This document shows, one piece after another, positions 24,664 to 31,635 of a stretch of DNA of 64,000 nucleotides (positions are counted from its first letter, which is position 1; every line of letters starts with the position of its first letter). The DNA comes from Lachnospiraceae bacterium UBA4348 (GTDB taxonomy: Bacteria; Bacillota; Clostridia; Lachnospirales; Lachnospiraceae). Position numbers and translations under genes: made by a program. A model generated the notes under the pieces. That model was not told the origin of the DNA. It was given only the letters and a program-made list of their open reading frames with translations, and made no database searches. The DNA is taken from positions 13,791 to 77,790 of the forward strand of contig DGTA01000057.1 of the NCBI GenBank assembly GCA_002394165.1. Direction: 5' to 3'.

Positions 24664-26244
24664 ATGCCAGAAGGCACAAACAGAAAACATCACAATACCG
24701 TTGAGGGAAGCGCCCATGTGAGAAACGGCGTGAAAAGGCTTTTCTTCGCCCTCATTTCGATCATGCTGGAGATCCTGGCCTTGGCGGTCATTTTCACCGG
24801 TTTCATCCAGTTTATGCCCTGGCTCGTGGTGGTGATCAGGATCCTGGGAGCGTTGATCGTCCTGGGCATTTTCAGCCAGAACAAAACGGCTTCGCTCAAG
24901 ATGCCGTGGATCATGCTGATCATGGCGGTGCCGCTGACCGGCGTGACTCTCTATCTTCTGATCGGCCTGGACAAAAACACCAGAAAGATGCGTGAACGGT
25001 ATGAGGCGATCGACTCCATGCTGATGTGCATGGCCCGCGGTGATACGGAAACAAGGCAGGATCTTCGCAGGGCAGACCCTGCCGGCGCTTCGCTGGCCGC
25101 TTATCTTCACAGCTATGCCGGGGCCCCGCTCTTTAGGGACACGAAAGTCACGTATTATCCGGAAGCGTCGGAGGGACTGGAGGCGCAGCTGGAGGACCTA
25201 GCAAAGGCTCAGAAGTTCATCTTCATGGAATACCATGCCATCGAAGACAGCGTGAGTTTCCACCGGATCGAAGAGGTGCTGGTGGAGAGAGTGAAGCACG
25301 GCGTGGAAGTTCGCCTGTTTTATGATGACATCGGCTCGATCGGCTTTATCACCACAGATTTTGTCAGGCGGATGGAGGCGAAGGGCATACGGTGCCGCGT
25401 ATTTAATCCCTTCGCTCCCGGCATCAACATTTTCCTGAACAACCGGGATCACCGCAAGATCACCGTGATCGACGGGAAAGTCGGCTTCACCGGCGGCTAC
25501 AATCTGGCGGATGAATATTTCAATGTGACGCATCCTTACGGGTACTGGAAGGATACGGGCATCCGCCTGGAGGGACCGGCGGTGCAGAGCCTGGGTTCGA
25601 TGTTCCTGGAAATGTGGAATGCGGTGAGAGACAACGATAAGGATGACAGGGATTTCTCCGCGTATCTGCCCGATCCGGAGCCGCAGGAAGGAGCGCAGGG
25701 CTTCGTGCAGCCCTATGCGGATTCCCCGATCGATGACGAGCATGTTGGGGAAGAAGTCTATATCAGCATCGTGGAAGGCGCGCAGGATTATGTGTGGTTT
25801 GTCACTCCTTATCTGATCATTACCGATGAGATGAGGCACGCGCTGAGCCTGGCAGCCAAGCGCGGCGTCGATGTGCGCGTGGTCACGCCCGGGATACCGG
25901 ACAAGAAGCTGGTCTACTCCGTCACGCGGTCCTATTACAACGGACTGGTGAGCAACGGAGTCAGGATCTTTGAGTATACCCCCGGATTCTGCCACTGCAA
26001 GATGTCCGTCTCGGATGACCGTGTGGCGACCTGCGGCACGATCAATCTTGATTACCGCAGCCTGTATCATCATTTTGAAAATGGCTGTGTGCTGTACGGG
26101 AACGAGGCGGTCATGGCGATCCGGAAAGACTTTGAGGAGATCATGGCGGTCAGCCGGGAGGTGACCGATACCTACCGGTACGGACGGAGCGCATTCCTCC
26201 GCCTGGGACAGCTGCTGCTGAGGCTGGCTGCGCCGCTGCTGTGA
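24664..26244 (+). CDS. cls: Cardiolipin synthase (phospholipase D superfamily)
   Basis: The 526-aa protein has two N-terminal membrane helices (about residues 20-75 and 80-100), a soluble linker, and two HKD motifs: HRKITVID (near 262) and HCKMSVSD (near 443), each followed by the expected G-(G/T)-x-N-(L/D) segment (TGGYNLADEYF; CGTINLDYRS). It joins two phosphatidylglycerol molecules to cardiolipin at the cytoplasmic membrane. It is divergent from the oxidoreductase gene and followed by a convergent DUF1848 gene. Confidence 0.93.
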   Translation: MPEGTNRKHHNTVEGSAHVRNGVKRLFFALISIMLEILALAVIFTGFIQFMPWLVVVIRILGALIVLGIFSQNKTASLKMPWIMLIMAVPLTGVTLYLLIGLDKNTRKMRERYEAIDSMLMCMARGDTETRQDLRRADPAGASLAAYLHSYAGAPLFRDTKVTYYPEASEGLEAQLEDLAKAQKFIFMEYHAIEDSVSFHRIEEVLVERVKHGVEVRLFYDDIGSIGFITTDFVRRMEAKGIRCRVFNPFAPGINIFLNNRDHRKITVIDGKVGFTGGYNLADEYFNVTHPYGYWKDTGIRLEGPAVQSLGSMFLEMWNAVRDNDKDDRDFSAYLPDPEPQEGAQGFVQPYADSPIDDEHVGEEVYISIVEGAQDYVWFVTPYLIITDEMRHALSLAAKRGVDVRVVTPGIPDKKLVYSVTRSYYNGLVSNGVRIFEYTPGFCHCKMSVSDDRVATCGTINLDYRSLYHHFENGCVLYGNEAVMAIRKDFEEIMAVSREVTDTYRYGRSAFLRLGQLLLRLAAPLL

Positions 26245-26260
26245 CCTTGTTTCCCGTTTG

Positions 26261-27196
26261 TTATAAGGACAGGTCCAGCCTCAGCTGGGGATCGATCCAG
26301 CTTGACTGTTTTGCCTGGTGGATAACATCTTCCTGCCGGACATGGCCGATCAGGAGCGGTGACTTCGGATCGTGCATTTTCCGGTTGGCATGCACCAGCG
26401 ATGTGTCGGCGTTCGCATAACAGTAGCGGCACAGATGCGGGCAGGTGTTGTAAGCTCCGATGTCGCCTGTCAGGTAACAGGCACATTCTTTGCGGTTGTT
26501 GGGATTTGGCGGCACGATCAGGTGCTGCCCGACCGCTTCCTCGAAGGTCTTTACGGTCATACAGCCGCTGCAGTCCGCCCCGGCTTTCTCGAGGATCCGG
26601 CTCTCGCCGCACGGCCGGATGGTCATCCCATGGGAGCGGGCGATCTCCACGAACGCGCGGGTCAGCTCCAGCTGCAGCGGCATGGGGACCGTCCTCACCT
26701 CCGGATAATTGCGCCTGACCTTGTCGTACAGATCGATGAAACTGATCACGCAGACTCTGGCTGCCCCGGAAAGCTTTTCACACATGGATGAAAAAGCTTC
26801 GATATGCCTCTCGACGGTCCACTCTTCATTAACGATGATCGGATCATAGCGCCACGTGATGTTCTGCGGGCCGACAATATCCGAGATCTGCCGGAAGGAG
26901 GCGATCACTTCATCGGGTCCTGGAACATTCGGTTCAATATCCTTTCCGTACGGGGTGATGGTCACGAACCAGTAACGGCGGAAGGGAGTGAGCAGATCCC
27001 GGTACGTGAAGAGCGGCGCGGGATTTTTGCTGCAGAAGACGATCAGGTCGACCACCTTCGGATCCAGCTCGTAGCGCGTGACGGAGAGCGGGTTGAAAGG
27101 ATTACGCACGAGGACATATCCCTCCCGGAGCCGGTTTGCGAACCACTGGGCGTAGAACGCGGGGATATCGGTCCTGTTTCCTGTCTGAATGATCAT
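26261..27196 (-). CDS. DUF1848 family protein
   Basis: The 311-aa product starts MIIQTGNRTDIPAFYAQWFA and contains REGYVLVRNPFNP and DLIVFCSKNPAP, signatures of DUF1848. Near the C-terminus are GCMTVKTF and CPHLCRYCYAN (about residue 253), so it likely binds an iron-sulfur cluster; the fold has been linked to radical SAM-like or spore photoproduct lyase-like proteins. AAAGGAGC precedes the ATG at 27196 and lies in the last codons of the acetyltransferase gene, so the two genes are coupled. The function is unknown. Confidence 0.88.
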   Translation of the reverse strand: MIIQTGNRTDIPAFYAQWFANRLREGYVLVRNPFNPLSVTRYELDPKVVDLIVFCSKNPAPLFTYRDLLTPFRRYWFVTITPYGKDIEPNVPGPDEVIASFRQISDIVGPQNITWRYDPIIVNEEWTVERHIEAFSSMCEKLSGAARVCVISFIDLYDKVRRNYPEVRTVPMPLQLELTRAFVEIARSHGMTIRPCGESRILEKAGADCSGCMTVKTFEEAVGQHLIVPPNPNNRKECACYLTGDIGAYNTCPHLCRYCYANADTSLVHANRKMHDPKSPLLIGHVRQEDVIHQAKQSSWIDPQLRLDLSL

Positions 27197-27197
27197 C

Positions 27198-27776
27198 TTA
27201 AAGCTCCTTTGGCCGGCGCTGCAGCCATCTGTCTTTTGTCAGTCTGGTAAAATGCTCCCGTCTTCTTTCACCGAGAGCCTCCACCATCACGTCATCCTCG
27301 GCATGGTCGTAGACAAAGCCGCATTTTTCCTGTACGCGCCGTGATTTTTCATTGCCCTGGTAATAGCCGCACCAGACGGCGCTCATGCCAAGCTCCAGGA
27401 AACAGCGCTCCAGAAGACGGCTGACCGCCTCCGGGGCCAGCCCGCGGCCCCAGTAGGGCACACCGATCCAGTAGCCGATCTCGCCTTCGTCCGCCTTCAG
27501 ATATCTGCGGCCTGTGGCACCGTATGTAATGCCGGCCGCGCCGACCAGGTCCCCGCTTTCTTTGAGTATCACCGCATAGATATCCGGAGTGCACAAAACC
27601 TCCCGGATGACCTCAAGGCTGTTGGCCGGATCGCGGTGGACGGGCCATCCCGCCGCCGGGCCGACCTTCGGGTCCTTTGCAAGGCGGTAAAGTGCCTTGG
27701 CGTCAGCTTTGTTCTTTTTCCAGGGGCGCAGGATGAGGCGCTCCGTTTCCATGATAAGCGGTTTTTTGTCAGACAT
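27198..27776 (-). CDS. GNAT-family N-acetyltransferase (RimJ/RimL type)
   Basis: The 192-aa protein begins ETERLILRPWKKNKADAKAL (residues 10-29), typical of RimJ-like acetyltransferases, and has the acetyl-CoA loop VPYWGRGLAPEAVSRLL (about 110-126) and the YQGNEKSRRVQEKCGF motif (about 144-159). It should acetylate an amine on a protein, antibiotic or small molecule in the cytoplasm. It is the first gene of a two-gene minus-strand unit with the DUF1848 gene. Confidence 0.92.
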   Translation of the reverse strand: MSDKKPLIMETERLILRPWKKNKADAKALYRLAKDPKVGPAAGWPVHRDPANSLEVIREVLCTPDIYAVILKESGDLVGAAGITYGATGRRYLKADEGEIGYWIGVPYWGRGLAPEAVSRLLERCFLELGMSAVWCGYYQGNEKSRRVQEKCGFVYDHAEDDVMVEALGERRREHFTRLTKDRWLQRRPKEL

Positions 27777-27856
27777 TTTTTTAATGTGATCTCCATTACA
27801 TGATATACTATATTCGTAACATAATCCTGTTTTGTCAAGACAGTGAGGGAATGCTT

Positions 27857-28909
27857 ATGAAAAAGGGAATTGCAGGTATGGCAGCGATGTTCCTGACGGT
27901 TGCTGCGGCGGTGGTGATGGTGCCTGCCGAAGCTTCTCTGGCAGGAGAAGGGGCAGCGCAGGGGGAGCCGGTGCCGGTGAAGGTTCTGCTGCTTCCCAAA
28001 TTTGAAGTGGACAATATGGCCGGCGATTTTCCCGGTGAGGCACAGTATTATTATGAACATTACCTGACCGGGGCGGAGGAATATGAGATCCCGGACGGCG
28101 GGGAAGATTCCTGTCTTTATTATAAGGATGGTGTCGCTCTTTATGTGCTGGGTATGGGGAAGGTCAACTCCGCTGTGGGCACCATGGCGGTCCTCACCGA
28201 CAGCCGCTTTGATTTTTCACAGGCCTATATCATCTCGACAGGCTGCGCCGGATCCTCCGTCGGGACGACGGTCATGGGCGATGTCTTTGTCATCACGGCG
28301 GCGGTGGATTATGATCTGGGCCATCACGCGGATGGACGTGAGCTGGCTGATCCGGAGGGGACGACCTGGTTTCATGACTCCGATTATGATTCTTCGGGGG
28401 CGGTCATCCTTGATCAGGAGCTGATGGATAAGGTATACGCACTGGTGAAGGATACGCCCCTCGAGACGACGGAGAAGACCCGGAATTTCATGAAGTACGC
28501 TTTTGACGGCGAGGACTGGGCACTGCGCGACCCCATGGTGCTGCGGGGGACCACGGTAAGCGGCGACAATTACTGGAAGGGCGTGCACGGACATGAAAAC
28601 GCGGTGCTCATGGCACAGACCTATCAATGCCCGGATCCCTATGCGCTGACGGAGATGGAGGATGTAGCCGTCGCCCTGGCGGCGCGGCGGATGGGGATGC
28701 TTGAGAGGATGATCATCATCCGTGACAGTGTGAATATGGATGTGTTCATGCCCGGGGTCACCCCGGAGAGCCTGTGGGGAGAGAGCGGAACGCCGGACCT
28801 TGCGCAGGAGGGAAGTGTGGAAGCGGCCGATATTTTCGCGACCGCCATGAAGAATAATTTCGAGGTGGGGCGGATCATTATTGACAGCATCCTTGAAGGA
28901 AGCTTATGA
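27857..28909 (+). CDS. Exported purine nucleoside permease (NUP) family protein
   Basis: I choose the ATG at 27857, 6 bases after GTGAGGGA; it gives a signal peptide MKKGIAGMAAMFLTVAAAVV with an AEA or LAG-type cut. The mature protein matches the NUP family: VKVLLLPKFEVDNMAGDFPG, GMGKVNSAVGTMAVL and ISTGCAGSSVGTTVMGDVFV (around residue 125), which resemble the nucleoside-phosphorylase fold. Eukaryotic relatives take part in nucleoside uptake; bacterial members are poorly studied and may act as extracellular nucleoside-binding or hydrolysing proteins. The gene stands alone. The role is inferred from family only. Confidence 0.82.
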   Translation: MKKGIAGMAAMFLTVAAAVVMVPAEASLAGEGAAQGEPVPVKVLLLPKFEVDNMAGDFPGEAQYYYEHYLTGAEEYEIPDGGEDSCLYYKDGVALYVLGMGKVNSAVGTMAVLTDSRFDFSQAYIISTGCAGSSVGTTVMGDVFVITAAVDYDLGHHADGRELADPEGTTWFHDSDYDSSGAVILDQELMDKVYALVKDTPLETTEKTRNFMKYAFDGEDWALRDPMVLRGTTVSGDNYWKGVHGHENAVLMAQTYQCPDPYALTEMEDVAVALAARRMGMLERMIIIRDSVNMDVFMPGVTPESLWGESGTPDLAQEGSVEAADIFATAMKNNFEVGRIIIDSILEGSL

Positions 28910-28944
28910 TGATATTGTAATCTTTTAAATTTTCCTTTGATTTT

Positions 28945-28975
28945 TTGTGGATGTTTTGATGCGGCTGCGTATAAT
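28945..28975 (+). promoter_or_regulatory. Candidate promoter for the second SH3-protein gene
   Basis: A perfect TATAAT (28970-28975) lies about 90 bases before the ATG at 29066. The best -35 is TTGTGG (28945-28950) at a 19-base spacing, so the -35 is weak. The long leader between them shows no strong hairpin. Confidence 0.4.
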
Positions 28976-29065
28976 ACATCAGAACGACAAAAGAACCTGC
29001 AAAAGACAAGCGCAGGGGTCGTCGGGAAAAGAAAAAACCAATTATCAAAAATGGAGGATAAAAAA

Positions 29066-29374
29066 ATGATGGAAGATATCAAGAAAATCAATGATCAGGC
29101 ACTTGAGGATGTTACCGGCGGTACCGTTGGTTATCAGGGACAGTGGATGACAGTCCGCAATCTGTCGGACGGCTATCTGGCAATCAGGACAGCTCCGGCT
29201 TTCCAGTATGAGAACGAGATCAACCACATCGGTCTTTACAACGGTGAGCAGGTTCAGATCGCCGGCCAGCCGGTTCAGGGCTCCGGCATCAACGGCACAA
29301 AAGCCACCTACGCATATGTCTATGCTCCCAAGTTCGGCTGCTACGGCTATGTGAACGCTTACTACCTTGGCTGA
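29066..29374 (+). CDS. Double-glycine-leader SH3-domain protein, paralogue
   Basis: GGAGG lies 8 bases before the ATG at 29066. The 102-aa product begins MMEDIKKINDQALEDVTGGT, with Gly-Gly at 18-19, the same leader plan (KIN, acidic-leucine, V-(S/T)-G-G) as the protein at 12394-12693. The mature domain also aligns: LSDGYLAIRTAPAFQ, NGEQVQIAG and GYVNAYYLG. The differences are mostly in loops. The two are evidently paralogues. Expected fate: export and cleavage after Gly-Gly, then cell-wall or peptide binding through the SH3 fold. No dedicated exporter is adjacent. A terminator follows. Confidence 0.82.
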   Translation: MMEDIKKINDQALEDVTGGTVGYQGQWMTVRNLSDGYLAIRTAPAFQYENEINHIGLYNGEQVQIAGQPVQGSGINGTKATYAYVYAPKFGCYGYVNAYYLG

Positions 29375-29417
29375 TCCTGAAGGATCCTGGTATAAACAGA
29401 ATAATAATTGAAAAAAG

Positions 29418-29450
29418 AGGCCGCGGCACTTAGGTGCTGCGGCCTTTGTC
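29418..29450. terminator. Bidirectional terminator
   Basis: GGCCGCGGCAC pairs with GTGCTGCGGCC across a TTAG loop, with TTTGT after it on the plus strand and TTTTTT after it on the minus strand. It serves the SH3-protein gene and overlaps the last codons of the convergent DMT gene. Confidence 0.85.
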
Positions 29451-30323
29451 ATGACCGGCTTTTTGCGGGGCCTTTTGTCCGGACTCTTCCAGGCAGCAGG
29501 ACAGAACCACCGCCCCGATGATAACAGCCGCCCCGCACACTTCTCTGGCAGTGGGTGCCTGCCCCAGAAGGATCCAGGCAAAGAAAATGGCATAAACGGT
29601 CTCCATGGAGGAGATGATCCCGGCCAGCTGCGCGCTCAGATGCCGGAGACCGGTGATAAACAGCGTGTGGGCAATCGCAGTCATCACAACGCCGAGGAGG
29701 AGCAGCAGGCCGATATCCGCCGCGGACGGAGACAGTTCTGCTCCCAGCACGACCGGCAGCAGGAGGATGGCAGCTGCCGCCTGCTCATAAAAGGCGGTCT
29801 TCGTACCGCCGCAGCTGGTGACAAGACTTTTGTTCATCAGCGTCAGCACGGCATAGGCGAGGGAAGAAATCATGCCGATGACAATGCCCTGGAAATACCG
29901 GTCTTCTAAAGTAAATGCCGGGATCGTGATCACAACGCCGGCCAGGACGGCCAGCGCTGTCAGCACGTCAGCGGCACGGGGCTTTTTGTGGGAGAGGGCC
30001 GGCTCCAGGAAGGTGACGAACAGCGGAAACGAGGAAAACGTGATCGTCCCGATCGCAACGCCTGAACGCCGGACGGATTCCATAAAAGCCCACCAGTGCA
30101 GCGCCAGGACAGCGCCCGCCAGGATCAGCTTAAGAAGTTCCACCCTTGAACGGACTTTGAACGGCATCCGCCGGATCAGCATGTAAAGTCCTAAGGTGAC
30201 GGAAGAAAACAGGACCCGGCCAAAGGTTATTCCCGAGGCGGGCAGGCTGATCCATCTGGCGAACAGGCCGGCCAGGCCGAACAGCAGGACGGCGATGTTG
30301 ACCGGGAGGATGGCTTTTTTCAC
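29430..30323 (-). CDS. EamA/DMT-family transporter
   Basis: The 297-aa protein has ten predicted membrane helices in two EamA repeats (about residues 5-135 and 150-285); typical markers are SGVAIGTITFSSFPLFVTFL (end of repeat one) and LSAQLAGIISSMETVYAIFF (end of repeat two). The family exports amino acids, sugars or metabolites. The start is a GTG at 30323 with AAAGGAAC upstream. The gene lies 24 bases after the nitroreductase gene on the same strand, so they may be co-transcribed. Confidence 0.92.
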   Translation of the reverse strand: MKKAILPVNIAVLLFGLAGLFARWISLPASGITFGRVLFSSVTLGLYMLIRRMPFKVRSRVELLKLILAGAVLALHWWAFMESVRRSGVAIGTITFSSFPLFVTFLEPALSHKKPRAADVLTALAVLAGVVITIPAFTLEDRYFQGIVIGMISSLAYAVLTLMNKSLVTSCGGTKTAFYEQAAAAILLLPVVLGAELSPSAADIGLLLLLGVVMTAIAHTLFITGLRHLSAQLAGIISSMETVYAIFFAWILLGQAPTAREVCGAAVIIGAVVLSCCLEESGQKAPQKAGHDKGRST

Positions 30324-30347
30324 GGAAACAGTTCCTTTCTGCGCCTT

Positions 30348-30923
30348 TTACAGGATGATGTCCTCCAGGGCCCGCTTGGGCACATAGTGGACATCGTTTT
30401 CATCGCGGTAGTAGTTGACGGCGCCGTCTTTGACGTCCGTGAGGACCACTTCTTCATCCGGCTTCCCGATCGCGACGACCAGAATGGGCTCAATACCTTC
30501 TCCAAGCTTAAGGGTCTCGATGAAGGCGCTTTTCTGGAAGCTGCCGATCATACAGCCGCCCAGGCCCATCTCCGTGGCGGCCAGAAGGATCGACTGGGCG
30601 GTGACACCGACATCGCGGATAAACAGCGGGCGGTTGTCATTGATGTTCATGTCCTGGCAGATCACGATGAAGGCGGTCGGCTCCTTCCCGGGATGGGGAA
30701 GGGTCAGCTGCGGCAGTTTTCTCGCCCAGATCGTGGCTTTCTGAAGCTCATCGACTGTCTCTTCCTCGTATGCCAGCGCGAACTTCAGCGGCTGCTGGTT
30801 CATGGAGGAGGCGGACAGCCTTGCGCAGTCGACCATCTCCAGCAATTCTTCTCTTGTTACTTTTCTTGTGTGGTCGTACCCGCGATAGCTGCGGTTTTTG
30901 ATGATCAGTTCTTTTAATTTCAT
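30348..30923 (-). CDS. Nitroreductase-family flavoprotein
   Basis: The ATG at 30923 is chosen because GGGAGG lies 6 bases upstream; a longer frame begins at 30956 without a site. The 191-aa product has the FMN-contact start NRSYRGYD (residues 10-17), SASSMNQQPLKFAL (about 37-50) and the C-terminal GLGGCMIGSF segment (about 121-130), as in NADH/NADPH-dependent nitroreductases. It would reduce nitro or quinone compounds or other acceptors with FMN in the cytoplasm. The true substrate is unknown. Confidence 0.9.
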   Translation of the reverse strand: MKLKELIIKNRSYRGYDHTRKVTREELLEMVDCARLSASSMNQQPLKFALAYEEETVDELQKATIWARKLPQLTLPHPGKEPTAFIVICQDMNINDNRPLFIRDVGVTAQSILLAATEMGLGGCMIGSFQKSAFIETLKLGEGIEPILVVAIGKPDEEVVLTDVKDGAVNYYRDENDVHYVPKRALEDIIL

Positions 30924-31152
30924 AGATACCTCCCGAATTGAATGCGCGCCGTGCACGCGATAAAAGCTGCCGTGTCCGGTTCCGGATCTATTTTACCATC
31001 CGGCGGTTCCAGGCACAATTATTAAAGAACCATAAAGCCCTCTTCCGGTTCATTGCGCTTGAAAAGAAAACGTGCTATTCTTTTCGCAGAAAGTGTGCCG
31101 TACCTGCCGGGCGGCAGCATTTGAGTATAAATGCCGAAAGGAGATTGGAAAC

Positions 31153-31491
31153 ATGTTTGGCGGTATTTTTGGAAGATTTTTAGCGCTGATATTTGCTTTT
31201 TCGATGGGTGTCAGTTTTGCCTCGGAGCAGCCGGCGACAGATTCGGAGTTGAAGCAGAAGGTACAGCAGCACATGGATGTGATCGCGGATGAATCGGCGG
31301 CGATCGTGGATGATGTAATCGACGAAGCCCGCAAGGATGAGCGTGTGCAGAAGGCGGAAGAATTCGCCAATGATGTCAATGAGATCGTCGGCAATACGAA
31401 GCAGGATATCAAAGATCACTTCGGTCCGGAGGAGGAGACGGAGGATCTGTCCGAGGCCGTCGGTCTTGAAGAGGCTACGGAAGGCATCTGA
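31153..31491 (+). CDS. Small acidic protein with N-terminal hydrophobic helix, 112 aa
   Basis: AAAGGAGA lies 8 bases before the ATG at 31153. The product starts MFGGIFGRFLALIFAFSMGV, one hydrophobic stretch that is a membrane anchor or signal peptide (possible cut after SFA). The remainder is strongly acidic and helical, with heptad-like spacing in LKQKVQQHMDVIADESAAIV and KAEEFANDVNEIVGNTKQ. It is probably a membrane-tethered or exported coiled-coil protein. No family is recognised. A good terminator follows. Confidence 0.7.
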   Translation: MFGGIFGRFLALIFAFSMGVSFASEQPATDSELKQKVQQHMDVIADESAAIVDDVIDEARKDERVQKAEEFANDVNEIVGNTKQDIKDHFGPEEETEDLSEAVGLEEATEGI

Positions 31492-31534
31492 TCCGCGGCT
31501 TGGCGACAGGAACATGCTTTTGTTTTGATCAGTC

Positions 31535-31563
31535 ACTGCCCGGTGTTTTCCGGGCAGTTTTTA
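31535..31563 (+). terminator. Intrinsic terminator
   Basis: CTGCCCGG pairs with CCGGGCAG around TGTTTT, followed by TTTTTA. It ends the transcript of the small membrane protein. Confidence 0.9.
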
Positions 31564-31635
31564 CGTTTCACAGGATAATTGATTATTGAAAGGGAGAGAC
31601 ACAGCCGGGGCAGCCCGAAGCTGTGCAGACGACCT

